Shown: positions 1-10,973 of the stretch, one piece after another
How positions within the stretch are numbered: the first letter of the stretch is position 1
Layout: each line of letters starts with the position of its first letter
Source: Gnetum montanum
Taxonomy: Eukaryota; Streptophyta; Gnetopsida; Gnetales; Gnetaceae
Direction of reading: 5' to 3'
DNA length: 64,000 bases
NCBI GenBank assembly: GCA_015680685.1
Contig: MNCI01025527.1
Span: 116,129 to 180,128, forward strand
The notes under the pieces: generated by a model
Databases searched by the model: none
Told to the model about the DNA's origin: nothing
The model's input: only the letters and a program-made list of their open reading frames with translations
Translations under genes and position numbers: made by a program

Positions 1-587
1 AACTAGACTGTTGAGCTCATAGATTCATTACTTCCATGTAAAGGAGGTCAGTACATGATTGATTAAAAGTCTTTACACATTGCATGTGGATGTCGTGTAT
101 AATATTATGCTAGAAGTAAGGTGTGAAGAAATTAGAGTTGCATCAAGGTTAGTACAAGACATGTACAACTAACATCCATTCATATCAACCACATCTCATA
201 CATTTAGCACATAGCACATAATTAACTCATGCATGTCCAAGACACATACACCACATTCATGCTATTACAATACCACCATCAAACATATATACTTAACATA
301 GAATCATAATCAACATACTTTCCCAACATTTAGTGCTTTAAGAAACCATATCAAAACCACATATAACAAAATACCCTGATATCTATTACTCTAAGGAACT
401 ACTAACACATGCCAATAACATATTCCTATAAATACCATGCATACAACAGCACACAATTCAAGCATAACACATAATGCATAACACACCTTATCAATAACTA
501 GTACCTTAAAAAAATACTTCATCCATGATAGTCGATACATCACTTTGTGTAATGCATGATATTATTGACATGAGTACTTATAATATA
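1..587. other. Non-coding AT-rich flank of element A
   Basis: I see no coding frame or RNA gene here. The stretch is rich in CA/ACA runs (many copies of cacat, aacac and atacat) and resembles the non-coding DNA after element A near 7980-8160. It is most simply the old insertion site of element A. Confidence 0.6.
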
Positions 588-592
588 ATTAG
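588..592. repeat. Target-site duplication of element A (left copy)
   Basis: ATTAG lies directly before the TG of the 5' LTR and again at 7740-7744 directly after the 3' LTR. A 5-bp duplication is typical of Ty3/gypsy integration. The match fixes both outer ends of element A. Confidence 0.85.
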
Positions 593-599
593 TGCCTAT

Positions 600-690
600 A
601 GTATGCAATATCGTGGCCACCACAATATTGCATCCCACGCGATATCGTGTTGTCCCCCGTGATATCGTGTACGCAATATTGCGGTCCACC
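600..690 (+). promoter_or_regulatory. U3 cluster of CGATATCG / CAATATTG dyads
   Basis: Between the LTR start and the TATA box the sequence repeats short self-complementary words: gcaatatcg, caatattgc, gcgatatcg and gtgatatcg, plus a 12-bp perfect palindrome cgcaatattgcg at 672-683. Placement just upstream of the TATA box suggests binding sites for a dimeric regulator. That role is inference. Confidence 0.5.
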
Positions 691-698
691 GCCAAGTC

Positions 699-706
699 TA
701 TAAATA
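699..706 (+). promoter_or_regulatory. TATA box of the 5' LTR of element A
   Basis: TATAAATA, present at the same place in the 3' LTR (7015-7022) and conserved in B and C. Transcription would start about 30 bp downstream, near the ctctccc tract. Confidence 0.7.
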
Positions 707-1427
707 AGAGGTGGCTCTCCCTTGTTTTTTCATCTAGATCTATCCCTTAGGGAAACTTTGGTAGTTTTACCTCTCCAGAGATAGAATATTTTCCATGTGC
801 CTACAGTAGGAGCTCCAAAGTAAACGGATCTTTATTCGAGCAAACATTGTACCTGAATACAAGTTTGTGTATGGCAATAAAGATGAACTTCTTGGATAAA
901 CCTTGTAGTGCATGGAATAGGCTAAATAGGAATTTTATTTATTGTTATTTACTGTTTATCATTTACATGCTTTATTAGGAATTAAATCTCTCTCAACCCT
1001 TCTCTCCTAGTTAAGTGCCTCAATACGACAGCTTCGAGCATGTGCGTTACGCTTGGTGATCCCAGCAACGATTAGCGTTTGGTAACCAAGGTTGCATTGG
1101 TTCAAGGTGTGAAAAGTAAGTGGGAGAAAATGATGATGCTAGGTTAATTAAGGCTTAGTTAGTTAGTTAGAGTTAGTCAATTAGTCTCTTCAACCCTTCA
1201 CCTCAGTAGCATAGGAGATAAAATCAAAAAGCTATAAAAATCATATACCTCAGACTTACTTAACCATACACTGTGACAAATACAAGTAAGTCTGGGAAGA
1301 TAACAAATAATTAACCTTAAGTGTTCCATGAGGCGTGTAGGCACTTAGTCTATAGAGTTCAAACAGATTACGTGTGTTACGCTCATATTCATATGGTTGA
1401 GTGTAAGGGTACCTCGTCACTCATCAT

Positions 1428-1445
1428 TGGCGCCATTGCCAGGGA
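1428..1445 (+). other. Primer-binding site, tRNA-Asp type
   Basis: TGGCGCCATTGCCAGGGA lies one base after the 5' LTR. It matches the 3' end complement of plant tRNA-Asp (TGGCGCCGTTGCCGGGGA, recalled) at 16 of 18 positions. This primer choice is typical of the Athila and Tat groups. Confidence 0.85.
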
Positions 1446-4149
1446 TTAAGTGTTTGTGCGCTAAGTAGAACATAAGAGATCATTCACATTGTTGGGAGCT
1501 TAAATGAACCTTAGGGTTAATTAAATGAAAAATTATATAACGGTTAATTAGCACACCGATAAGATACAATGTCTTCTTCTTCTTCTCACAAGAGCAATAC
1601 ACCACATAGGGATAATACAAAGAACAGTCAGTAGTCTAAAACACATAACCTAAATCCACCAGTTCCTCAACAATATAGGGTGGAATATACTCATCCTGAT
1701 CAGTATATACCTAATTTTACTTTTATCCTCCATCAAGATGAACAAATGCACTGGAGAGACTTGCAAGGTAACATAGTGTTACCTCTAGATCGTGCAGTCC
1801 CCAACAGGCTCCTCTGTGCTTTGGCATAGATTAGCATGCCTTAGCTCTATGCTGAGTACATTATAGGAGATTTTGACACGAGGGATTATAATCCCACAGC
1901 CACACAATGTTTAAGGGACTCAAGGAAAGAGAGCCCACATACACTGTTGAAGGGCAAAGGGGTCCCACACGTCCTAAGTGAAATCGGAGATGGTGAACCA
2001 CTTATAACAGGTTCTCTATTGAATGATGTTTTCCCTCCTAATGATGGCGAGGAGGTGGGGTATCAAAACCTACGATCCACCATACAAAACCTTGGTTTTG
2101 ATCCCTGTGAACACCAACTATTCATTGAGGGAACAAAAACACATGACAAGGATGGGCACTTAGATCGTCATCATGATCGGGGCTAAAGCCACTGAAGAGA
2201 AGGTAAGAAACATCATCATGGTGATGGTTCTCCTTCTTCTTCCCCTTCTTCACATCATTCACCCTCTCCTTCCACATTAGGATGCAGCCATTGAGATCAT
2301 AATGATGAGGATAGAGGTAGGCAAAATGAGAGACCTCGATGAGAGAGTCGAGAAAGAGGACAAGCGCATGAACGAAGGTAAAGTAGGGAACAATGGAGAC
2401 ATCATAGATGTCAAGTAAGAGATGATCATGATGAACCCATACTTGTCACATGAAGCATGCTAAATATAATGGAGGTAGTTAGGATACCAACAAGGCATCA
2501 AAAGGACATTCATATCAAGCACTTAGACATGAACAATATCCCACGCTTCGAAGGGGGATACAACACAGATCCACAAAATCATTTACAGGCATTCCACGAT
2601 GCCTGCACCTTGAAAAACATAGAAAATGAGTGGAAAAAATTGAAGTTGTTTCCTAGGACACTCATTAAGGAAGCAGAGAGTTGGTATCAGTCCCTAGAAT
2701 TGGAAACCATCAGGAGGTGGAGTATGACGTTAGAACTCTTCAACGATAAATACCAAACATACTCCAGAGTGTCTAATTTGCGTAAGCAGATCCAAGGATG
2801 AAAGCAAGGTACTCATGAACCTTTGGATGCTACCATGGGCTGCTACTACACATTGTTACATCATTTCCCAAGCCATGGTTACGCATAACGGGATCAACTC
2901 CACCACATCGTAGATGGGCTAAGGTATGAAACCAGGATAATCCTTGGGACATATGCCCAAGGGAGACTATCTAAACATAGATCCCATGAAATTCATCAAT
3001 TATTGGAGCAAGTAGCCAAAGAAGAAGGGGAGCTACAAAAAAGAGAGAGTGTAGAAGAATATAACCATGATCCCTCTCTTCAAAAGAAGGGAGTGAGATT
3101 TTGCAATGAAGAGGATGAGTTACCACTTGAAGAGTTGGTGAATAGAAAAACATTGCCACTTGAAAAGCTAACAACAGAAGTATCGGCTAAGGTAGATGAA
3201 GTATGGAGCTCCTTAGATAGTAAAATTTAAACTGTCTTGAAAATTGTAGAGGAGTCTAAGGAGGAATGAAGTAGTAACAAGGACAAGAAAAATCAGAGAG
3301 ATTCAGGCCCTGCACATGACAAGGATAAAGGAAAAATAACTATCTTTGATGAGGTTGTAAATTCAGACACAGAAAATGACGGAGGATGTGAGATCTGCCA
3401 ATATGACCATCCCAAAGGATGTTGTCTAATCATCTCACATCTATAAGAGTCTAGGGTGTATGCAATCAACCTAAGACTCAACAGAAGGTAGACACCCCAA
3501 AGGTTACCTTATCCTCAAGGTAACCCAAGAAAGTTCCACCAACCATTGACATACTATCCAAGTGGAACTCCACCACAACCCATCAGACAACATCAGTAGT
3601 GGCAATAGCCACAGTCATGGGGGATGCCACCACCGAAACAACAGTACCCTTATCGGTAGCCAAACCCATATGGATACTACGTGCAGCAGCCGATTTCTCC
3701 AAGTGACTCCATGGGTCACACAACTACCCAACGTCACTACCAAGTTCGGGAGTACTTTAGAAGGACTCCTTCTCCTCCTGGAGATGCTCCATACCCATAC
3801 CATCTTCCTAATCCATCCGCACCTCTTCCACTGGTAGTTCCCATAACACCTCCTGCTCCAAAAATGCAAGGGAAACTCCCCACTCAACCGCAGCCACAAA
3901 ATGCTATGAGAGCCGTAAACATTCAACTCATTGCTGGTTCTGAAAACCATAAAAAGAGATGACCCTTCTTCAGAACTGAAAGCCTAGACAAGCTCTCACA
4001 ACAACAAGCCGTTGAGTCTGTGATCACTCCTCCAACATACAAGGCTTCGGAGCTCCCTTCAAACCAATATCAGAGCTCAACGCATATGGTTATGTTAACA
4101 CATACCATAACCGACTGGATTAATGTAGGCCACCTTCCCAAGAAACTAT

Positions 4150-4712
4150 CTAAACTTGGAAGTCCCTTAATCTATCTCCAAATCGTTGGGAACGAACCGT
4201 ATAAAGCTCTTCCTGACTTAGGTTCCGGAGTTAATTTAATATCACAAGAAATGTATCAAGCCTAGAAGCTACCCCAACTCAAGAAGAGCAACATTCAACT
4301 TGAGCTGGCTGACCAGTCCATCGCCATTCCCTTGGGATTGGTGGAGGACATTGTTACCACTGTGTATGGTTGGTCATACCCAACCGATTTCCTGGTGATA
4401 GAAGTTAACAACACCGAAGGGGACTTCCCAATTATAATGGGAAGGGCATGGCTAAGCACAATAGATGCATGCTTAGGGATTTGCGATCTTTCCTTAGAGA
4501 TATCTAAGGTAAATATTTATGGAAAGATCGAGAAGCAGAAAGTTCCATGCATCACATACAGTGATTCATCGGGTGATGACATGGGGGAATGCACAACATC
4601 TTCTGCATGTAACCGGTGTGCACCAGAGGATCACATTCAAAGATGCCTATATGTAGCAACCACACAACAAGTGGACACCCCGTGGTTGATAGCTATTCGA
4701 AATAGCAACTGA
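4150..4712 (+). pseudogene. Element A retropepsin-like aspartic protease domain
   Basis: The domain cleaves the retrotransposon polyprotein. The active-site segment reads ALPDLGSGVNLIS, with the catalytic Asp present in the D-L-G-S form used by Athila-type proteases. It is followed by LELADQS, PLGLVEDI and the flap/C-terminal block FPIIMGRAWLSTIDA. One TAG stop falls at 4263-4265, just after the active site (YQA-stop-KLPQ). The remainder is open to 4712. The domain is otherwise the best preserved protease among the four copies, apart from the active site in element D. Confidence 0.8.
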
Positions 4713-4891
4713 CAAACATGCATGGAATGAATTGGGGAAATAACCCATGCCAACAACGAAGGCATAGATACCTTGGAATATGAGCATTGCCAACTTCCAC
4801 CCCTTAATCTAAGAACATCAATTGGGAGAAGTTGGGCACTTTTAAGAAATTCAAATAGACACTCATTATTTTGGATCCCTCCCTTTCCATT

Positions 4892-4912
4892 CAATCATGG
4901 GGGAGATGGCCA
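4892..4912 (+). promoter_or_regulatory. Conserved purine block at the end of pol (second PPT candidate)
   Basis: TCATGGGGGAGATGGCCACC here recurs in element B (near 14082-14100), C (near 25370-25383) and D (near 40900-40913). It overlaps the last codons of the polyprotein. Purine content and conservation suggest an internal polypurine primer site. An alternative is a short coding motif, since another frame reads MGEMA. Confidence 0.4.
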
Positions 4913-4944
4913 CCTATGCTAATCATTTAGGGCCCTCAGTTCTT

Positions 4945-5130
4945 TTTAAGTTTTTTTTTACACATTTTTATTTTACATGTTTTTTTACACATTTTTGTTT
5001 TACACATTTTTTCTTTACATATTTTTGTTTTACATTTTTTTGTTTTACACATTTTTGTTTTACACATTTTTGTTTTACACGTTTTTGTCTTACACATTTT
5101 TGTTTTACAAATTTCTTTAACTTTTCTTAT
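4945..5130 (+). repeat. Tandem 15-bp repeat, TTTTACACATTTTTG
   Basis: About ten to twelve imperfect copies of a 15-bp T-rich unit follow the end of the polyprotein. Shorter, more decayed versions occur at the same place in C (about 25270-25335) and D (about 40760-40865) on the minus strand. Because 15 is a multiple of three, one frame stays open and would read a repeated FTHFC peptide. I regard that as a by-product of T-rich DNA. Confidence 0.75.
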
Positions 5131-5164
5131 TTTTGTTTTTCAACATCGTTATAATTTTTCATTT

Positions 5165-5183
5165 TGTGTGTGTGTGTGTGTGT
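5165..5183 (+). repeat. (TG)n microsatellite
   Basis: An uninterrupted run of about nine TG dinucleotides inside the 3' non-coding region of element A. Confidence 0.95.
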
Positions 5184-6935
5184 TATCCACCCTGTAAGTT
5201 TGTCATCTAATAAGTGTTCTTCACGATGGTATGAACTGTTCTCCTATTGATTGCTAATGTTTGGTTTTTACCTTTAAGTGATGATGTTGATACTTAGGTA
5301 TGTTTCTCTTGATATAGAAGGCAATGATTCCACTTCATCTATCCATCCACAAGTTCTATAGTCTCTCTCGGCTTGGAAATGTATAGTTCCTTTCTAAATA
5401 AGAACTCTAATGAATTGATGACTGGGAACTTCTCAAACTAAGGAAGGACTCAAGGATTGAAAAGGATGTGAGTTCAAGGGAACTTGATGTATTTGTGTTG
5501 GCCATTCTCTTGGGTTCTTGGATATTTCCTTCTTGAGTTTTCTTTTTGTTTTGACGTCACCCAATCATCAGGAAGCTGAGAAATAAAAATAACAAAGTCT
5601 TTGCATGGTGTGGTTCTCATGCATAAATACATAAAACAAAAAAAAAACAAAAAAAAAAGAGAGAGAGAAAAGAAAAAATAAGAAGTGATAATTCAAAGCA
5701 CATCCCTTAGAAAAAATAATCTCTTGGACTACAAGCACTGGTTATGGAACTAAAATAAAAGGTTCCCTCTCACTAAGGCCCTCATCGCTTCACATTCTCT
5801 CCTTCTTGTTCCTTTGGAATGGTGGTGGCTCTTGGGTGAAGGCATTCTTGTCAATTCAAGAGGATGGATCAACCAAGTGCATTGTTGCGAAGTCATTGGA
5901 TGTGGTTTGTTTGAGGCCAGACTTGGAATGGAATTTACTGAGTCACATTAATCATGAACTTCACAAGGGGCTGTACACCACCTTGTTCTTGGGATTCCAT
6001 TCCATTCTCTTCTCTCCATCCTTCTCTCCATTGTTCACCTCATTGCTGGTTGTATCATTAGTGTATATTTTTTTTGATGCATTGTTTTCTTTTTGGTAAA
6101 TTCTTGTGGTTAAGAATTTAACTCTTGTTCCAAATGACATTCCTAGAGCCTGCGAACTCTTTGAATGTGGATTTTTCAAGGCATTAAGGGCATGAGCCTA
6201 CTTTGGGGAGGACCCACTGACATTCTTATTTGGTGCACCTGTTAATTTCTTTTCCCTAACATTTTTGCAATCTATTTTATTTTGTTCATGTCCATCTTGA
6301 CATCCATTTCATCGACGTTATCATTGTCTCTTTTTCTTCATCTTTCTTGCTCTTTATTATTTCTCCATTCTATCACTATTGGAGGTTCTCTATTAGTCAT
6401 GGGGGTATGGGGCCCAATTTTTTTGATTTTCTCCTAACCCCTACACCTTCAGTAGTCATCAATATTATATCTCCAGACCCGTATCAGCCATACCACAACT
6501 CAACCAATGGACCTTTCACCGAAGCAAGGTATCCACTACATTGAAATTCATTTACCCTTGCTAATATAAAGACTGTGTTGTGTGTGTAGATGGAAATCAT
6601 ACAACAATGGATTGGATTTGGAGAGAACACTTGGAATGGAGTGGTGCTAAAGTAGCTATGCAAGGAGCAAGATCGATGGTGTGCTTATGGATGGACAACA
6701 AAAGGTGAAATCTTGGCAATGGCAGTAGCAAAACTTCTTTCTCTCTTTCTCTCTCAGCTGCCAGATAAGGCCTGATGTCAATGTAATAAGGTGTTCACTC
6801 TTGTTGTCATGAACACCAATTTTGTCAAGTCTTGTAATTATGATCCGTTCACATGTTATCCCATTAGTTCCATTTAGTCAATAATCCCATACCTTCCCAA
6901 TATTTTGTAAGAAACTCGAGGATGAGTTTTTATTC
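5184..6935 (+). other. 3' non-coding region of element A
   Basis: No supported gene. Blocks align in reverse with the 3' regions of B (11853-14065), C (23372-25340) and D (39150-40890): for example the gaacttgatg...ccattctc tract and the catgagcctactttggggaggaccc segment near 6190-6213. Poly-A runs at 5635-5690 are microsatellite-like. A second G-rich word, tcatgggggtatgggg, lies at about 6397-6412. Confidence 0.6.
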
Positions 6936-6948
6936 AGTCATGGGGGTA
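6936..6948 (+). promoter_or_regulatory. Polypurine tract before the 3' LTR of element A
   Basis: AGTCATGGGGGTA ends exactly at the TG of the 3' LTR. The same GGGG(G/C)TA-TGA junction is seen in reverse in B and C, supporting its role as plus-strand primer. Confidence 0.75.
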
Positions 6949-6976
6949 TGATGGGATGCGATATTGCATGGGCTAC

Positions 6977-6996
6977 GATATCGCGTACGCGATATC
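6977..6996 (+). promoter_or_regulatory. Perfect 20-bp palindrome in U3
   Basis: GATATCGCGTACGCGATATC is its own reverse complement and lies 18 bp upstream of the TATA box. The 5' LTR carries the same block with substitutions. Confidence 0.8.
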
Positions 6997-7014
6997 ATGG
7001 TCCGCCGCCAAGTC

Positions 7015-7022
7015 TATAAATA
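7015..7022 (+). promoter_or_regulatory. TATA box of the 3' LTR of element A
   Basis: TATAAATA in the same context (gccaagtc before, agagg after) as in the 5' LTR. Confidence 0.65.
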
Positions 7023-7744
7023 AGAGGCAGCTCTCCCTTGTCTTTTTGTCTAGATCTAGCCCTTAGGGAAACTTTGTCAGTTTTACCTCTGTAGAGATAG
7101 AATATTTTCCATGTGCCCGTAGTATGAGCTCCAAAGTGAACGGATCTTTATTTGAGCAAACATTGTACCTGAACACAAGTTTGTGTATGGAAATAAAGAT
7201 GTTCTTGGATAAACATTGCAGTGCATGGAATAGGCTAAATAGGACTTTTATTTATTTATATTTACTATTTATCGTTTACATGCTTTATTAGGAATTAAAT
7301 CTCTCTCAACCCTTCTCTCCTAGTTAAGTGCCTCAGTAGGACTGCTTCGAGCACATGCGTTACGCTTGGTAATCCTAGCAACGATTAGCATTTGGTAACC
7401 AAGGTTGCATTGGTTCAGGGTGTGAATAGTAAGTGGGAACAGATGCTGACACTAGCTTAATTAAGGCTTAGTTAGTTGGTTAGAGTTAGTCAATTAGTCT
7501 CTTCAACCCTTGACCTCACTAGCATAGGAGATAAAACCAAAAAGCTATAAAAATCATATACCTTGGACTTACTTAACCATACACCATGAAAAATACAAGT
7601 AAGTCTAGGAAGACAATGAATAGTTAACCTTAAGTGTTCCATGAGGTGTGTAGGCACTTAGTCTGCGGAGTTCAACCGGATTGCGTGTGTTACGCTCGTA
7701 CTCGTATGGTTGAGTGTAGGGGTACCTCGCCACTCCTTAATTAG

Positions 7745-10700
7745 TTTTCATTATCATATATCACTATTAGATCTAGTGCCTCCTATCTCATTTGCAACCC
7801 CATGTTACTAACCTTTTGATGAATAGATTCATTCATGTTCATATGCTTTAAGATAGTGTACTAGTTATAGGTCCAAACTATATCCTTCCACTCTCAATAT
7901 GAGGATTAAGAGGATCCTTGCTCATGCATCCAATAGGGGGTCATTCCAATTCCTAGAGGATGCTTCATCACTAAATCTTCCACATCCTCATGTTTGCTTC
8001 ATAATCCACATGTACACAACACATTGATAACATCATCATAACATACACGTATTACTAGCACATAAGCATCATAAGCACAAAGCATCATATCATCATCATC
8101 ACATGTGTCACATGCATACACATCATATTATTAATATTCAAATTGCACCTTATCATATTCTATTCAACCAATAGGTATTGAATGATCACTACTCCTATGC
8201 AACCAATGCTACAAGCATGAGTAAAAAATGCTAACAACCATATGATTCCACAAGTTCATACCAATGACATATATCTTACGACAACATCATAGATGAATTC
8301 AAAGCACAATTTCAAATGTACTTACATTTATTTGGAGGAACATATTTGGTGTATTATCTAGTTGTCACATTGATCATGACTCACGATGTACTTGTCATAA
8401 CCCTTTATGAAGGATCACAACCTTGGCATGACTCACTCTAGGCTCATATTTCTACCCAATAATTGTCCATGGCCTTAGTACCTGGTTGCTACAATAGATA
8501 CAAACTCATGATAGAAATGAAAAATGCTTCTAAGAGTTACCATGATTTGACCATGTGCTTGTCACGATTATTTATTGCTTCTGCTTACTAAAAACAAAGT
8601 TTGACACTTGTCATAATCTTGCCATGTGCATAGTGAAAATTACATACTTTTAACCCTTACTATGTAATAATATCATGAGGATGCCATGTTTTACATTCCT
8701 TAGAAAATTTCATTTATAAGGCATTCTGATCCTTATGTGACTTCAGCATGACCTACATTCTTAAAATCCTACTACCACAACTAGGCTGCATTAGAGTCAC
8801 AAATCATATATACCTTATGCTTAATAGGAAAACACATGAAATGAAGGCATCTAGCATATGTAAATATGTAAATCATATTTCTAGTTAAAGTTAGACATAA
8901 CTAATAACTATCCAGAAGTTTTAGAGAGTAGCAATAATATGCCTACTACCTCCAAGTCACAAGCATCACATCCAATTCTTCATATGAAATTGCTACAGAA
9001 TGAGATTCTTAGCATGAAAATTATCAAATTTATGATTGTGTAAATCATGTCACTACTATATCATCACATGGTCAACCATATGTGAAAATAGGGAACAGGT
9101 AAAGAGTTCAATCTAAAATATGGTAAACCTACTAAAACTTGAATATAATAATCAAAGCATCAAAATGATCCCAAGAAAGTCTTGGATCCTCTATAACCTG
9201 AACCAAACCTCCCTATAGGTTGCCTAGAACTAGCTTTCCAACATCCTAGGAATCATGAAAATTGATTATGATTCTACAATGAATGGAAGAGAAGAATAAA
9301 CTAGAATAAAGCAGAATGCATGAGATTGAGAATGAGAGGGATAAAAATGTCTTATGTTTTTAGTATGAAACTAAATATAAACTATTTTATTTACAATTTT
9401 TATTTTATAAAGTTCTCTATGAATTTTTTTGTTTCCAACTAATAGCAAGGGACCTATATACCATAACATGCTTACGAGACATCCAATCCAAATATCAATC
9501 AAACCTAATAACATCATAAACTATCCATGACATAACCATGAAATGATATGAACATTATAACCCATGTCAACTAGCTATTACATACAAACATGCACAACAT
9601 ACTAAGAATTATGATTGAATAACATTATTAATTAAGCAACATTGATACCATACATATAATGTAAAATCATAGTATATATTTGAGAGTCATATCTTCTTGA
9701 TACTCAGCCTTCCTTCACTATCCTCACAACTTTGCTAATCATAAACATCCCACTACACATCCTACAAGATCAGTGTGCATAATCATGACATCATAATCAA
9801 CTATTCCTAATGTCATAAGATGTTAAACAATATATTCTTAAAATAATGAATCTAACCAAATGACCCCATAAGCCCAAAGTAGATTTACTCTAATATTAAA
9901 ATCACCTTCCAAATACTAAATCTAGATATTATGAAAAGACAATAATATACTAGAAAACAATAAAACTAACTATATTCAATTATTTGAAAGATAAGATTAT
10001 AACAATATACCACAACCCACAAAACATCCAAAATAGTCACTCAAAATACTCAAATGATGTCGTAAACAATAAGGATTTACAACTACATAATGGGTATTCT
10101 TAATGCAAGACACAACTGATAGAGAGTCTTTTGCATAACTTGGAATAAGATCTCAACATACAAGACATAAGAGAAACCAAGCTAATACTTACACAATTGA
10201 CCAAGAGTTGCAACATACTTGTGCACTTTTCACATGTGCTCTCTTGACATATCATGATATCTCACTCATATCTCTCTATCAATCTTCATGATACAAGCAT
10301 GAAACGCAATCCATATTTATTAATTAAGTAAGACAAAAATCCTAGGAACATTTCCTCAAGCTTAACTTGAAGATCCTCTACTAGTTCCATCTTTTTTTGC
10401 CTTCTTCCACTACTTCTCAAATTGGAATGGATAATTTTGAAATTTTTTCTAGTCATATAAGTCATTTCTAGTCTTTCTTGGATGTCTTACTATCAAATTG
10501 GCCTTTCTAGGAAGATGTCTCATATGGACCTAATACAGTATAGCTAGGACGTATCAACCCAACTTGAGACAACTCAACAACTTGTAAGAAATCTCATAAT
10601 AAATTAGCACATCTCACTTTCTAGTGAGATGTCTTGTCTAAGATGTTAATTAAGAACCCAAGACGTCTTCCTTGAACCTGGGATGTCTCTCGCAAGCTCT

Positions 10701-10968
10701 TAGGTCCTCATCAAGATGTCTCATGTCCTCTAAGGAATCTCTCCTAAGAGCTTAGATCTCATGCAAGGTGACTCCATTACCTTCAAGATGTCTCCATGAA
10801 GCCTCAAACCTACAAAAACCCACACATGGGAAAAAGAATAAGGAGATCAAAAGAGGTGTCCCTACATAAAATCCTCAATAAATTCTATACATATATTATA
10901 AACATAGCACAATACTATTGGGTCCTACAATGAGGGATTATAAGAAGAGTCATGTGGTGTTAACATTA
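7745..10968. other. Non-coding DNA between elements A and B
   Basis: No coding frame, RNA gene or transposon end that I can support. It is AT-rich, with many CATCATA/CACATA runs around 7980-8160 and repeated gcatgac / ttgtca words around 8370-8640. The right end (10470-10800) is distinguished by a cluster of one octamer, entered separately. Confidence 0.5.
10470..10800. repeat. Cluster of AGATGTCT-type words
   Basis: At least six occurrences of (A/G)GATGTCT or the close variant AGACGTCT lie within about 330 bp (near 10470, 10508, 10625, 10665-10690, 10712 and 10780). The host DNA beyond element B again has agatgtc and agacatct (20970-21010), so the cluster was probably split by that insertion. 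Function unknown. Confidence 0.5.
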
Positions 10969-10973
10969 GTGTT
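10969..10973. repeat. Target-site duplication of element B (left copy)
   Basis: GTGTT here and ATGTT at 20965-20969 flank the two LTRs of element B. One of five positions has changed, in keeping with the age of the element. Confidence 0.65.

Larger units (their letters stand above)
593..1426 (+). repeat. 5' LTR of element A
   Basis: Starts TG at the target duplication and ends CA one base before the PBS. It is 834 bp long and aligns over its length with the 3' LTR at 6949-7739. It is 43 bp longer than its partner because the dyad-rich motif block upstream of the TATA box has extra copies here. It ends with a pyrimidine-rich stretch followed by a GTAAGGGTACCTCG block shared with the other copies. 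Confidence 0.9.
1569..4922 (+). pseudogene. gag-pro: Element A gag-protease polyprotein (decayed, frame intact)
   Basis: One reading frame can be followed from ATG 1569 (MSSSSSHKSN) to TAA 4920-4922 without a frameshift. It is broken only by point stops, for example TAG 1632-1634, TAA 2184-2186 and TGA just after 2798. In order it holds a polar leader; a His/Asp/Arg-rich linker (about 2140-2400); the gag core with AESWYQSLEL and NLRKQIQ (about 2670-2800); an acidic coiled-coil-like stretch (about 3000-3230); a zinc-knuckle-like CEICQYDHPKGCC (about 3387-3425); a Pro/Gln-rich linker; and the protease. The frame then runs straight into the last residues of the integrase end of the family (NHGGDGHLC), so the deletion of RT to integrase is in frame. 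The product would be capsid plus protease only. Confidence 0.8.
593..7739 (+). mobile_element. Element A: non-autonomous Athila-like Ty3/gypsy LTR retrotransposon
   Basis: A complete but short element: 5' LTR 593-1426, PBS 1428-1445, gag-protease frame 1569-4922, 3' non-coding region, polypurine tract 6936-6948, 3' LTR 6949-7739, flanked by ATTAG. Athila-like assignment rests on the tRNA-Asp-type PBS, the protease signature ALPDLGSGVNLIS and the following LELADQS...PLGLVEDI block, which match the family I know as Athila. RT, RNase H and integrase are missing, while copies B, C and D keep them. By eye the two LTRs differ at roughly one base in ten, so the insertion is old. It cannot move without helper enzymes and its frame carries stops. 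Confidence 0.9.
6949..7739 (+). repeat. 3' LTR of element A
   Basis: 791 bp, starting TGATGGG after the polypurine tract and ending CACTCCTTA where the 5' LTR ends CACTCATCA; the terminal CA has mutated to TA. ATTAG follows. Differences from the 5' LTR are scattered substitutions plus the missing 43 bp of dyad motifs. Confidence 0.9.

Noticed and set aside
4897-5154. Small gene encoding a Phe-rich repeat protein (FTHFC units)
   Set aside because: It is the off-frame reading of a T-rich 15-bp tandem repeat after the polyprotein stop; T-rich DNA rarely makes stops.
5806-6099. 97-codon ORF in the 3' region of element A
   Set aside because: Lies in non-coding DNA that aligns with B, C and D, where the frame is not kept.
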